Below are positions 7,950 through 16,748 of a stretch of DNA of 64,000 nt, piece after piece. Location: the NCBI RefSeq assembly GCF_040253635.1, contig NZ_JBEJGX010000003.1, forward strand, positions 2,046,001 to 2,110,000. Direction: 5' to 3'. This DNA is from Streptomyces sp. Edi2. Lineage in GTDB: Bacteria; Actinomycetota; Actinomycetes; Streptomycetales; Streptomycetaceae. Positions within the stretch are counted from its first letter, which is position 1. Each line of letters opens with the position of its first letter. A program made the position numbers and the translations under genes. The notes under the pieces were generated by a model, which was not told the origin of the DNA, did no database searches, and saw only the letters and a program-made list of their open reading frames with translations.

Positions 7950-9182
7950 ATGACCGCTATGACTCCTGGCTCGAACCTCCCGCTCAACGCCGTGCGGGTG
8001 GCGGTGGACGTCACCGCCCCCGTGCGGCTGGACGTGTCGGGCCTGCTGCTCGCCGCCAACGGCAAGGTGCGCTCCGACGACGACTTCGTGTTCTACAACC
8101 AGCCCGGCGGACCGGGCGTGACGCACTCCGCGGCGGCCGGCGGCGGCGACACCATCACCGTGGACACCGCCGCCGTGCCCGAGGGCATCGAGAAGATCGT
8201 GGTCACCGCGAGTCCGGACGCCCCCGGCGCGACCTTCGCCGGCACCGAGCCGACCGGCACGGTCCGCAACGCCGACGACGGCAGCGTCATCGCCTCCTTC
8301 ACCCCGCCGCAGCTGGGCCCCGAGACCGCTCTGGTGGTCGTCGAGATCTACCGCCGCGGCGGTGCCTGGAAGGTCCGCGCGGTCGGCCAGGGCTATGCCA
8401 ACGGCCTGGCGGGAATCGCCACCGACTTCGGCGTCAGCGTGGAGGAGCCGGCCGCACCCGCCGCACCGCAAGCGCCCGCCGCGCCCCCGGCGCCCCCGGC
8501 CCCCGCAGGCCAGTGGGGGCCGCCCGCCGGCGCCCCGGCCCCGGTCGCCCCGCCGCCGGCCGCCGCGCCCCCGGCCCCGGCGGCCGCCCCGGCCCCCGGC
8601 TCCGGCAAGGTCAACCTCGACAAGGGCCGCGTCAGCCTCCAGAAGAACCAGACCGTCTCGCTGGTCAAGGGCGGCCGCCCACTGCTCACCTCGGTCACCA
8701 TGGGCCTCGGCTGGGAGCCGGCCTTCCGGGGCAAGACCATCGACCTGGACGCCTCCGTCATCGCCTTCGGCCCGGACCGCAAGAAGGTCGACAACTGCTT
8801 CTTCGGCAAGCTGATGATCCTGGGCGGTGCGATCCAGCACTCCGGCGACAACCTCACGGGCGAGGGCGCCGGCGACGACGAGGCCATCACCGTCCACCTC
8901 GGCGGAGTGCCCCAGGAGGTGAGTGGCCTGGTCTTCGTCGTGAACTCCTTCTCCGGCCAGAAGTTCTCCGACGTCGCCAAGGCGTACTGCCGCCTGGTGG
9001 ACGCCCAGAGCGGCGAGGAACTGGTCCGCTTCGACCTCACCCACGCCGAACCGCGCACCGGCGTGATCATGGCCAAGCTGATCCGCCAGTTCTCCGGCGA
9101 GTGGGAGATGACCGCACTGGGCGAGTTCGTCGACGCCCGCACGGTGCGCGGCATGGTCAAGCCCGCCGCACAGGCCCTGTGA
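7950..9182 (+). CDS. Double TerD-domain protein (tellurium-resistance/stress family)
   Basis: A 410-residue cytoplasmic protein with two TerD-like domains. The N-terminal one (about 7-165) has the typical DDDFVFYNQP and GPETALVVVEIYRR; the C-terminal one (about 225-400) has VNLDKGRVSLQKNQTVSL, DLDASVIAF, GDDEAITVHL and FDLTHAEPRTGVIMAKLIR. They are separated by about 55 residues of Pro/Ala-rich linker (about 169-220). TerD domains bind Ca2+ in characterised members and are linked to tellurite resistance and chemical stress. No ter operon is present here. ATG 7950 is the upstream start; ATG 7959 is possible and neither has a strong ribosome site. Confidence 0.9.
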   Translation: MTAMTPGSNLPLNAVRVAVDVTAPVRLDVSGLLLAANGKVRSDDDFVFYNQPGGPGVTHSAAAGGGDTITVDTAAVPEGIEKIVVTASPDAPGATFAGTEPTGTVRNADDGSVIASFTPPQLGPETALVVVEIYRRGGAWKVRAVGQGYANGLAGIATDFGVSVEEPAAPAAPQAPAAPPAPPAPAGQWGPPAGAPAPVAPPPAAAPPAPAAAPAPGSGKVNLDKGRVSLQKNQTVSLVKGGRPLLTSVTMGLGWEPAFRGKTIDLDASVIAFGPDRKKVDNCFFGKLMILGGAIQHSGDNLTGEGAGDDEAITVHLGGVPQEVSGLVFVVNSFSGQKFSDVAKAYCRLVDAQSGEELVRFDLTHAEPRTGVIMAKLIRQFSGEWEMTALGEFVDARTVRGMVKPAAQAL

Positions 9183-9198
9183 GCCGCTGACGCCCGCC

Positions 9199-9227
9199 TC
9201 CCCGACGGCCCTCGCACCCGTCGGGGA
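9199..9227. terminator. Hairpin between convergent TerD-like and LLM genes
   Basis: TCCCCGACGG (9199-9208) pairs perfectly with 9218-9227 around a 9-nt loop. It is 17 nt after the TerD-like stop and could end both convergent transcripts. No T-run follows. Confidence 0.6.
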
Positions 9228-9254
9228 CGGCGCGGCCGGACCGCGCCCCGGGGC

Positions 9255-10277
9255 TCAGCCACGGGCCGTCAGCCCCGCCACCTCCGCCAGCCGCTCGAAG
9301 GACTCCACCAGCGCCGCGCGGTCGTAGGTGCTGGTGGTGACCAGCACCTCGTCCGCCCCGCTGCGCTCGATCAGGGTGCCGAGGGCGTCGGCGACCTGCT
9401 CCCCGGTGCCGTGGATCTGCCCGGCCAGGGCGTCCTCGTAGAACCCCCGCTCACGTGCCGGCAGCGCGGCCACGGCCGCCGGATCGTCCTCGGCCGGCCG
9501 CAGCGGCGGAAACACCCCATGGGTACGGGAGTACGCCAGCGACCGCGCCTCCGGCAGCACCAGCCGCCGCGCCCGCTCCGCCGTACCGGCCACCGCCACC
9601 GTCCCGGAGATGACCACATACGGCCGCTCCCACATCCCGGACGGGCGGAACGCGTCCCGGTAGGCGTCGATCGCGTCCAGCATCTTCTGCCGGCCGCGGA
9701 GGTCGCCGATGACCAGCGCCAGCCCGGCGTCCGCGGCGATCCGCGCGCCCGCGCCGGTGGCCAGGACGAACGCCGGGACATGCAGCCCCTCGGCGGGCCA
9801 CGCGCGCACCCGCGCGGCGGCGGTCCCGGTGCCCGCGAAGTACCCCAGCAGCTCGGTCAGCTGCCCGGCGAAGCCGTCGGCGGCGTCCTTGTCCGTGCCC
9901 AGCGCCCGGCGGACACCGCCGGTGAAGCCCACCGACCGGCCGAGCCCCATGTCGATCCGGCCGGGGAACAGCGACTCCAGCACCCCGAACTCTTCGGCGA
10001 CCACCAGCGGCCGGTGGTTGGGCAGCATCACCCCGCCGGTACCGACCCGGATGGCCGAGGTCGCCGAGGCCACCGCGGCGGCCAGTACGGTCGGCGCGGA
10101 GCCGGCGACGCCGGGCACACCGTGGTGCTCGGAGACCCAGAAACGGTGGTAGCCCAGCCTCTCGGCGCGGCGCGCCAGGTCCACCGTGTCCCGCAGCGCC
10201 GCCGCCGGCGGATGGCCCTCCCTGGTGCGGGAACGGTCCAGGACCGAGAATCGTGTCGTCCGTATCGTCGAGCTCAC
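9255..10277 (-). CDS. LLM-class flavin-dependent oxidoreductase
   Basis: A luciferase-like monooxygenase fold protein of 340 residues. Typical segments are RFSVLDRSRTREG near the N terminus, RFWVSEHHGVPGVAGSAPTVLAAAVA (about 45-70), IRVGTGGVMLPNHRPLVVAEEFGVLE and GRIDMGLGRSVGFTGG. It matches the uncharacterised group-1 LLM family, probably using FMN or F420; no substrate is evident. GTG at 10277 is preferred over the adjacent GTG at 10280 because AAGGAG then lies at a workable distance. It is divergent from the methyltransferase with a 119-nt gap containing short CCCCGTCACGG repeats. Confidence 0.9.
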   Translation of the reverse strand: MSSTIRTTRFSVLDRSRTREGHPPAAALRDTVDLARRAERLGYHRFWVSEHHGVPGVAGSAPTVLAAAVASATSAIRVGTGGVMLPNHRPLVVAEEFGVLESLFPGRIDMGLGRSVGFTGGVRRALGTDKDAADGFAGQLTELLGYFAGTGTAAARVRAWPAEGLHVPAFVLATGAGARIAADAGLALVIGDLRGRQKMLDAIDAYRDAFRPSGMWERPYVVISGTVAVAGTAERARRLVLPEARSLAYSRTHGVFPPLRPAEDDPAAVAALPARERGFYEDALAGQIHGTGEQVADALGTLIERSGADEVLVTTSTYDRAALVESFERLAEVAGLTARG

Positions 10278-10396
10278 CACCTCTCCTTCAACGTCCGCCC
10301 GCCTCCGCCATTCCCCTTCCCGCCGCCCTTGGGCCCCGCCCCGTCACGGCCCGCCCCGTCACGGCGCGTCCCCACGGCACGCACGAGGAGCGTTCG

Positions 10397-11272
10397 ATGA
10401 CGCAGCAGCCGCCGCCGGCCGGACCCGCGGATCCCCCGGACGGCCCAGTACCCCCGGACCTTCCCGACCGGGTCGCGGTGACCTACGGCGAGCGCGACCT
10501 CAGCACCGTCCCCGCCTTCGCCGGCGGCTTCATCAACTTCGGCTACTGGACGGGCCTGCCCGGCCCCGCCGGCCGGCCGCTGACCGAGGCCGACCGGGTG
10601 CGCAGCGAGCAGGATCTCTACCGTCTGGTGCTCGGCACCTTCGACCGGCCGCGGGGCCGCACCGCCCTGGAGGTCGGCTGCGGACGCGGGCTGGGCTCCG
10701 CGCTGGCACTGCGGGAGTTCGGCCTGGGCACGGTGCTCGGCATGGATGCACACCCCGACCAGATCGCCCGGGCCCGGGAGGCGAATGCCGCCCTGCTCGC
10801 CCCCTCCCCAAAATCCTCCGGGCGGCTGGAATTCCTCCAGGGCGCGGCCCAGCGCATCCCGCTCCCCGACGGCTGCATCGACTGCCTCTTCTCCGTCGAG
10901 GCGGCGCAGCACTTCCGCGATCTTGCCGGTTTCGCCCGGGAGGCGGCGCGGGTGCTGCGCCCGGGCGGCCGGCTGGCGCTGACGACGTTCTTCGCCCGCA
11001 CCCGGGAGACGGCGCGGGTGCTGCCCACCGTGCTGCCCCCGTACGCCGACGGCCTGGACGTCCCGCACGTGGTCGACGAGGTCGCCGCGACGCTGACCGC
11101 CGCGGGTCTGCGCGAGGTCCGGGTCCGGTCCATCGGCGACGGCGTCTGGGAGTCGTACGACCGTTATATGGCCCAGCAGCCCGGACTCCGCGACGAGTGG
11201 CCGCGCCGCTACCTGACGGCTTATGAGACCGGGCTGCTGGACTACTACGTGCTCACGGCCGGGGCGGGCTGA
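10397..11272 (+). CDS. Class I SAM-dependent methyltransferase
   Basis: A 291-residue methyltransferase. Motif I is LEVGCGRGLGSALAL, the acidic SAM-ribose residue follows in VLGMDAHPDQ, motif II/III is around LPDGCIDCLFSVEAAQHF and post-motif VLRPGGRLALTTFF is clear. The N-terminal AGGFINFGYW resembles the substrate-lid sequence of small-molecule O-/C-methyltransferases from polyketide and sugar pathways. ATG 10397 has GAGGAG at 6 nt. No biosynthetic cluster surrounds it, so the acceptor is unknown. Confidence 0.9.
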   Translation: MTQQPPPAGPADPPDGPVPPDLPDRVAVTYGERDLSTVPAFAGGFINFGYWTGLPGPAGRPLTEADRVRSEQDLYRLVLGTFDRPRGRTALEVGCGRGLGSALALREFGLGTVLGMDAHPDQIARAREANAALLAPSPKSSGRLEFLQGAAQRIPLPDGCIDCLFSVEAAQHFRDLAGFAREAARVLRPGGRLALTTFFARTRETARVLPTVLPPYADGLDVPHVVDEVAATLTAAGLREVRVRSIGDGVWESYDRYMAQQPGLRDEWPRRYLTAYETGLLDYYVLTAGAG

Positions 11273-11298
11273 GCTGCCCGCCCCGTGGCCGCCGGGAT

Positions 11299-11343
11299 AC
11301 GGCTACCGCTGACGGCGCTACCCCTGACCGCGTTACCCCTGAC
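11299..11343. repeat. Three 15-nt tandem repeats over the PhoX-like stop codon
   Basis: GGCGCTACCCCTGAC at 11314-11328 repeats as 11329-11343 with two changes, and a shorter diverged unit precedes it. The last unit contains the stop codon (TTA at 11333-11335 on this strand) of the minus-strand gene. Confidence 0.65.
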
Positions 11344-12796
11344 GGCGCTGCCGCTTCCAGGGGCCGGTGATGGCCAGCATGATGCCGGGCTCCTGGATGT
11401 TGGCGAACAGCGTGTGCCCGTCCGGGGAGAACACCGGCCCGGTGAACTCGCTGAACTCCGGCTCGTCCGCGGTGCCGATGTTGAGGTCGTTGCGGGCGAT
11501 CGGGTAGGTCCGGCCGTCGTCGGTGGCCCCGAACAGGTGCTGGACGCCCTCGCCGTCCTCGGCGATGATCAGCCCGCCGTAGGGCGAGACGGTGATGTTG
11601 TCGGGGCCGTCCAGGGCGCCGTCCTTCGACGGTTCCTTGTTGACGCCCAGCAGCACCTTCAGCGTCAGGGTCCGCCGCCGCGGGTCGTAGAACCAGACCT
11701 GGCCGTCGTGCTGGACCGGGCTCTCGTCGCGGGCGAACGAGGACACCACGTACGCGCCGCCGTCCGCCCACCACAGGCCCTCCAGCTTGCGGGCGCGGGT
11801 GACCTCACCGTCCTTGAACTGCTTGCGCACCGAGACCTTGCGGGCGTCGCGGTCGGGCACCTCGACCCAGTCCACGCCGTAGACGGTGCCGGCCTTGGTG
11901 GCGCGCGAGAGGTCGTCGACGAACCGACCGCCGGAGTCGAAGCACTTGAAGGCCTCCAGCACGCCGGCGTCATCGGCCAGCGTGCGCAGCTGCCCGCGGC
12001 CGTGCCGGAATCCGTGCGGCGGGGTCCAGCGGTAGAACAGCCCGTTGGGGGTGTCGGCGTCCTCGGTCAGGAAGAGGTGGCCGCGCTTGGGGTCGACGAC
12101 GACCGCCTCGTGGGCGTAGCGCCCCAGCGCCTTGACCGGCTGGGGATTGCGGCCGGCCCGGCGGTCGTGCGGGTCGACCTCGAAGGCATAGCCGTGGTCC
12201 TTGGTCATGCCGTGCTCGCCGGCCTTGTCCTCGTTCTCCTCGCAGGTGAGCCAGGTGCCCCAAGGAGTGGTCCCGCCCGCGCAGTTGGTGGAGGTACCGG
12301 CGATGCCGACCCACTCGCCGACCGGCCTGCCGTCCTTGGCGACCTCGACGACGGTGCAGCCGCCGGACGCCGCAGGGTCGTAGACCAGCCCCTCGGCCAG
12401 CGGCACCGGGTGCGGCCAGTCGGCGCGCGGGCCCTTCAGCTCGTGATTGTTGACGAGGAGGGTGGTGCCGCGGTGGCCCGCGAAGGTCCCGGTGCCGTCG
12501 TGGTTGGAGGGGGTGGACTCGCCGCTGTCCAGCTTGGTGACGCCGGTGCGCGTGATGATCTTGTACGAGAACCCGGCGGGCAGCGCGAGGATGCCGTCCG
12601 GGTCCGGGACCAGCGGGCCGTAACCGATGCCGTGGCCATGGCCGTGACCGTCCGCCGCACCGCCCGGGCCGGCGCCCGGTGCCTCTTCGGCGAGGGCCCC
12701 GGGCGCGGTGGCCAGCACCCCGACGCTCCCGGCCAGCGTGACCCCCGCGCCGGCGAGGGCGGAACGCTTGGCGAAGTCTCTGCGGGTGAGCGGCAT
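11333..12796 (-). CDS. PhoX-family (DUF839) Tat-secreted phosphatase
   Basis: A 487-residue exported protein. The N terminus MPLTRRDFAKRS is a near-perfect twin-arginine signal (R5, R6), followed by a hydrophobic stretch and an Ala-rich cleavage region. The mature part matches PhoX/DUF839 proteins: LPAGFSYKIITRTG, NNHELKG, TPWGTWLTCEENEDK, GRYAHEAVVVDP, NGLFYRWTPP, SGGRFVDDLS and DGPDNITVSPYGGLIIAEDG. Characterised PhoX enzymes are Ca/Fe-dependent alkaline phosphatases that release phosphate from organic esters. The second ATG (12796) is chosen, with AGGAG 6 nt upstream. A PHO-box-like repeat lies at 12861-12878. Confidence 0.87.
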   Translation of the reverse strand: MPLTRRDFAKRSALAGAGVTLAGSVGVLATAPGALAEEAPGAGPGGAADGHGHGHGIGYGPLVPDPDGILALPAGFSYKIITRTGVTKLDSGESTPSNHDGTGTFAGHRGTTLLVNNHELKGPRADWPHPVPLAEGLVYDPAASGGCTVVEVAKDGRPVGEWVGIAGTSTNCAGGTTPWGTWLTCEENEDKAGEHGMTKDHGYAFEVDPHDRRAGRNPQPVKALGRYAHEAVVVDPKRGHLFLTEDADTPNGLFYRWTPPHGFRHGRGQLRTLADDAGVLEAFKCFDSGGRFVDDLSRATKAGTVYGVDWVEVPDRDARKVSVRKQFKDGEVTRARKLEGLWWADGGAYVVSSFARDESPVQHDGQVWFYDPRRRTLTLKVLLGVNKEPSKDGALDGPDNITVSPYGGLIIAEDGEGVQHLFGATDDGRTYPIARNDLNIGTADEPEFSEFTGPVFSPDGHTLFANIQEPGIMLAITGPWKRQRRQG

Positions 12797-12860
12797 TGTC
12801 ATCTCCTGGATGGCCGGTTTCTTCATCCCTGTGCCTGCGCCGCACACGCTCCCGTGCGTC

Positions 12861-12878
12861 GTCGAACTCCAGTTGAAC
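12861..12878 (-). promoter_or_regulatory. PHO-box-like direct repeats upstream of the PhoX-type gene
   Basis: On the minus strand GTTCAAC is followed 11 bp later by GTTCGAC. Streptomyces PhoP sites are built from 11-nt repeat units with a GTTCACC-like core. The match is moderate but sits 65 nt upstream of a phosphatase gene. Confidence 0.5.
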
Positions 12879-12903
12879 GCCGTGCGACATCCAGGAAGCA
12901 GTT

Positions 12904-12958
12904 GGGGCCGGTCCGGCGGATCAGGGCCGGGCGTGCCCTGATCCGCCGGACCGGCCCC
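12904..12958 (-). terminator. Strong hairpin after the 13018-14529 gene
   Basis: A perfect 24-bp stem (12904-12927 with 12935-12958) with a 7-nt loop. It lies about 60 nt beyond the stop of the leftward gene at 13018 and upstream of the PhoX promoter region, so it probably insulates the two. No T-run. Confidence 0.75.
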
Positions 12959-13017
12959 GGCGCAGGGGGTATCTCCCCGCGAGGTGGTCCGCCCCGGCCG
13001 TGCCCGGGTTTTCTCCG

Positions 13018-14529
13018 CTAGCCGGACTGCCGCGAGCGCGCCTTGAAGGCCGCCTTGCGGGCCTCCTTGGCCGCCTTCTTGTCCGGGTGCAGCCGGCCCA
13101 TGGCCTCCAGGACGTCGGCGGTGGCCGGGTGGTCCACCCGCCAGGCCGTGTCGAAGAACCCGCTGTGCTGCTCGGTCAGGCCCTGCACCAGGTCGCGCAG
13201 CTCGCCCGTGGCGTCCTCCTCGGCGCTCTCCAGCTGTGCCGCGATGGTGTCCACCGTCAGCCAGAAGATCATCTCCTGGGACGGCTCGGGGATGCCGGGC
13301 AGCGCCCGCTCGGCGAGCCAGACCCGGGCCAGACCGCCGAGCTGCCGGTCGTCGAGCACGTCGCGCAGCGCGGCCTCGGCGTCCGGCGAGACCAGCGAGA
13401 GGGTCTGCTGGGCGGCCAGCCGGCGCCGCGGGGCGCGGTCGTCGTCCCCGCGGGCGGCGGCGAGCAGGTCCCGTGCGGCATCCAGGGGCGTACGGCTGGC
13501 GAGCCACAGCTCGGACTCGGCCTGGGCCAGCGCCTCGGGGTAGTCGGGCAGCGCCTCCAGGAGGGCATCGGCGCCCTTGTCGGCGAGGTCGCCGACCGCC
13601 GGGGCGTCCACCCCCGCGTCCAGCATCCGGGCGCGTACCGCGTAGACGCCGAGGGGGGTGAGGCGCACCAGGCCGTAGCGGGAGACGTCCTCGTCCGTCA
13701 GCGGCCCCGCGGCGGGGCCGGCGGAGTCCGGGGAAACGACCGTCTCGCCGTCCTCGTCCAGCTCCTCGATCAGCGCTTCGTCGACGGGCTGGTAGGCGAC
13801 CAGGCCGATCGGCTCCAGCACCCGGAACTGGTCGTCCAGGCGCATCATCGCCTCGGAGACCTCTTCGAGGACGTCATCGGTGGGCTCGTCCATATCGTCC
13901 GGGACGATCATGGAGGCGGCCAGCGCGGGCAGCGGAACCTCCTGGTCAGGGCTCTCGTTCAGGGCCGTGAGCAGATAGAGGTTGCCGAGGATGCCGTCCA
14001 GCAGCTCGGCCTCCTCCTCCGGGTTCCAGTCGATCGCGTCCAGGTCGAGTTCGCCGCCCTCGGTGAGCTGGTCGGCGAGGTCGGCGAGGTCGGGGGCGGC
14101 CGCATCGGCGAGCACGGTCTCCATGCCGCCGAGCCAGATGTCGAGGATGTCCTGCGGGCTGCCGGAGGTGAGCAGGTCGAGCTCGTCGCCGGGGGTGGCG
14201 AGGCCGGCGGCGGCATCGTCGGGCAGGTCGGCACCGTCCTCGCCGTCGGCGCTCTCCTCGATCTCCACGAGTCCGGTGTCCACCGCCAGCTGCCAGGCCT
14301 CGGCGGTGTAGGCGGCGCCGTCCTCGTCGCCGGCCAGGCCCAGGTGCTCGGTGGCGGCGGCCAGCGGCTCGTCGAGGATCTGGCCGCCGACCCCGACCGG
14401 AACACCCCGTTCGGCCCAGCGGGCGAGCTTCGCGGCCCGGGCCAGCAGGGGGGCGCTCAGCGCGTCCCTGGCCAGCTCCGCTTCGGAGTGCAGCCGCACC
14501 GGCGGCAGGGTGGGGCGGTCTGCGGACAT
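13018..14529 (-). CDS. Conserved hypothetical acidic protein
   Basis: A 503-residue cytoplasmic protein with no signal peptide or membrane segment. It is strongly acidic over about 75-280 (runs such as EIEESADGEDGADLPDDAA and IEELDEDGE), rich in predicted helices, and ends in a basic tail (HPDKKAAKEARKAAFKARSRQSG). The stretch SRYGLVRLTPLGVYAVRARM in the middle resembles a winged-helix-like segment seen in actinobacterial proteins of unknown function. Homologues appear to be conserved in Streptomyces, but I recognise no enzymatic motif. ATG 14529 is the start; the gene is divergent from the secreted nuclease. Confidence 0.8.
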   Translation of the reverse strand: MSADRPTLPPVRLHSEAELARDALSAPLLARAAKLARWAERGVPVGVGGQILDEPLAAATEHLGLAGDEDGAAYTAEAWQLAVDTGLVEIEESADGEDGADLPDDAAAGLATPGDELDLLTSGSPQDILDIWLGGMETVLADAAAPDLADLADQLTEGGELDLDAIDWNPEEEAELLDGILGNLYLLTALNESPDQEVPLPALAASMIVPDDMDEPTDDVLEEVSEAMMRLDDQFRVLEPIGLVAYQPVDEALIEELDEDGETVVSPDSAGPAAGPLTDEDVSRYGLVRLTPLGVYAVRARMLDAGVDAPAVGDLADKGADALLEALPDYPEALAQAESELWLASRTPLDAARDLLAAARGDDDRAPRRRLAAQQTLSLVSPDAEAALRDVLDDRQLGGLARVWLAERALPGIPEPSQEMIFWLTVDTIAAQLESAEEDATGELRDLVQGLTEQHSGFFDTAWRVDHPATADVLEAMGRLHPDKKAAKEARKAAFKARSRQSG

Positions 14530-14560
14530 CGGGTGCTCAGCTCCTCGGACGGACTACGAC

Positions 14561-14590
14561 TGGGGGTACCTCCCAGCGGTAGCTGGGGAG
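14561..14590. repeat. Interspersed hairpin element (Streptomyces-type intergenic repeat)
   Basis: TGGGGGTACCTCCCAGC followed by GGTA and GCTGGGGAG forms a stem (14572-14577 with 14582-14587). Similar elements are, from memory, scattered through Streptomyces genomes. It is in the 5' region of the minus-strand gene. Confidence 0.6.
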
Positions 14591-14632
14591 TGCGCCGCCC
14601 CAGCGTAGACGGAATTCGCCGTAACCCGGACG

Positions 14633-14665
14633 GTTCACCTGCGCGCCCCCTGCCGGTCACCGGGA
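14633..14665 (+). promoter_or_regulatory. PHO-box-like array upstream of the secreted nuclease
   Basis: GTTCACCTGCG at 14633-14643 fits the Streptomyces 11-nt PhoP repeat consensus. GGTCACCGGGA at 14655-14665 is exactly two repeat lengths downstream, with a degenerate unit between. The array ends about 120 nt before the nuclease start; a TTGACA-like hexamer follows at about 14672. Confidence 0.55.
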
Positions 14666-14785
14666 GAAGCTTGACAACTCCCCTGTGTGCGCAAGAGATT
14701 GACGCAGATCGACGCGCGTAGCGCGCGCCGGTCCGGCTCCGCACGCACCTTCACCGGCCACCCCCCATATACCTCGGAGGCATCC

Positions 14786-16624
14786 ATGCCGTCCCGTCGT
14801 TCACTCCGCAGACCGGTCACCCTCGGTGCGGTGATCTGTGCCGCCCTGGCCGGCGGACTGCTGACCGCCACGCAGTCCGCCTCCGCCGCCGGCACCCGGA
14901 TCCACGACATCCAGGGCAGCACCCGCATATCCCCGCTGGCCGGACAGCAGGTCAGCGAGGTGCCCGGCACCGTCACCGCGATCCGCTCGTTCGGCTCGGC
15001 CCGCGGCTTCTGGGTGCAGGACGCGCACCCGGACAAGAACCCCGCCACCAGCGAGGCGGTCTTCGTCTTCACCGGTAAGGAGACGCCGAAGGTCGCCGTC
15101 GGCGACGCGATCACCTTCTCCGGCACGGTCAGCGAGTACTACCCGGGCGGCAAGGACGCCGGTCTGCAGTCCGTCACCGAGATCACCGGGGCGACCTGGA
15201 AGACCGTCTCCTCCGACGCCCCACTGCCGGCCGCCTTCAAGCTCAACCCCGCCTCGGTGCCGAATCGTTACGCCCCCACCGCGGGCGGCAACAGCATCGA
15301 GTCGCTGAAGCTGCGCCCCACGTCGTACGCCCTGGACCGCTACGAGTCCCTGGAGGGCATGCGGGTCTCCGTCTCGAACGCCCCGGTCGTCGGCCCGACC
15401 AGCAGCTACCACGAGCTGTGGGTGACCGCCGAGCCCGGCCACGACCGCACCCGCCGCGGCGGGACGCTCTACCGCTCGTACGCGGACCCCAACGGCGGCC
15501 GGGTCAAGGTGGCGTCCCTGATCCCGTTCGCGCAGCAGCCGTTCCCGGTCGCCGACGTCGGCCAGGCGCTGTCCGGCACCACCGCCGGGCCGCTGGACTA
15601 CGACAACTTCGGCGGCTACACCCTGCAGGCCACCGAACTGGGCAAGGTCACCGGCCAGAGCCCCACGCCGGAGACCACCCGCAAGCAGAAGTCCGACGAG
15701 CTGGCGGTGGCGACCTACAACGTCGAGAACCTGTCCCCCGCCACCCCGCAGGCCAAGTTCGACCGGCTGGCGAAGGCGCTGGTGCAGAACCTGTCCTCGC
15801 CCGATGTCGTGGCGCTGGAGGAGGTCCAGGACGACAGCGGCCCCAAGGACAACGGCGTGGTCACCGCCGGGGAAACCCTCAAGAAGCTCACCGAGGCCGT
15901 CAAGGCGGCCGGCGGTCCGGCGTACGAGTGGCGGCAGATCGACCCGGTCAACGACCAGGACGGCGGCCAGCCCGGCGGCAACATCCGCACGGCGTTCCTG
16001 TTCAACCCCGAGCGGGCGTCCTTCACGGACGTCAAGGGCGGCGACGCCACCACTCCGGTGAAGGTGGTCGACGACCACGGCAAGGCCTCGCTGTCCGCGT
16101 CCCCGGGCCGGATCGCGCCCGCCGACGAGGCGTGGAAGACCAGCCGCAAGCCTCTGGTCGGCCAGTTCTCCGCCAAGAGCCGTCCCGGCAGCCGGGTGTT
16201 CGTGATCGCCAACCACTTCAACTCCAAGGGCGGCGACCAGGGCCTGGACAGCCGTTTCCAGCCCCCGGCCCGCAGCTCCGAGACCCAGCGCACCGCCCAG
16301 GCGCGCCTGGTCAACACCTTCGTCAAGGATCTGCTGGCCAAGGACCCGAAGGCCGGTGTGGTGGTGGCCGGTGACCTCAACGACTACCAGTTCTCGCCGG
16401 CCCTGAAGGACCTCACCGCCGGCGGTGTACTCACCGACCAGGTGCGCCGACTGCCGGCCGCCGAGCGCTACGGCTACGTCTACAGCGGCAACTCACAGGT
16501 GCTGGACCATATGCTCACCAGCCGTCCGCTGACCCGGTCCGACTACGACATCGTGCACCTCAACGCCGAGTACGCCGACCAGGCCAGCGACCACGATCCG
16601 CAGGTGCTGCGCATCAAGCTGTAG
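14786..16624 (+). CDS. Secreted endonuclease/exonuclease/phosphatase-family protein
   Basis: A 612-residue exported protein. A classical signal peptide covers about 1-35 (RRPVTLGAVICAALAGGLLTATQSASA-type). Residues about 36-280 form an OB-like region seen in YhcR-type secreted nucleases (VSEVPGTVTAIRSFGSARGFWVQD). The catalytic EEP fold has TYNVENL, the metal-binding Glu in VVALEEVQDD, FVIANHFNSKGGDQG, VVVAGDLNDYQFSP and the C-terminal YADQASDHDPQVLRI with the catalytic His. It probably degrades extracellular nucleic acid or phosphate esters. ATG 14786 has CGGAGG at 5 nt. A PHO-box-like array upstream suggests induction on phosphate limitation. Confidence 0.9.
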   Translation: MPSRRSLRRPVTLGAVICAALAGGLLTATQSASAAGTRIHDIQGSTRISPLAGQQVSEVPGTVTAIRSFGSARGFWVQDAHPDKNPATSEAVFVFTGKETPKVAVGDAITFSGTVSEYYPGGKDAGLQSVTEITGATWKTVSSDAPLPAAFKLNPASVPNRYAPTAGGNSIESLKLRPTSYALDRYESLEGMRVSVSNAPVVGPTSSYHELWVTAEPGHDRTRRGGTLYRSYADPNGGRVKVASLIPFAQQPFPVADVGQALSGTTAGPLDYDNFGGYTLQATELGKVTGQSPTPETTRKQKSDELAVATYNVENLSPATPQAKFDRLAKALVQNLSSPDVVALEEVQDDSGPKDNGVVTAGETLKKLTEAVKAAGGPAYEWRQIDPVNDQDGGQPGGNIRTAFLFNPERASFTDVKGGDATTPVKVVDDHGKASLSASPGRIAPADEAWKTSRKPLVGQFSAKSRPGSRVFVIANHFNSKGGDQGLDSRFQPPARSSETQRTAQARLVNTFVKDLLAKDPKAGVVVAGDLNDYQFSPALKDLTAGGVLTDQVRRLPAAERYGYVYSGNSQVLDHMLTSRPLTRSDYDIVHLNAEYADQASDHDPQVLRIKL

Positions 16625-16748
16625 CACGCGGCATGTCACCCCGTGTAACGCTCCGGTCACCCGCCTGGCCCACGCCGGGGGGCCAACTGCCGCGGGTGGT
16701 GCGGTACTGGGCATGTAAGAAACATTCGGCGAGACATAGGGAGTCATC

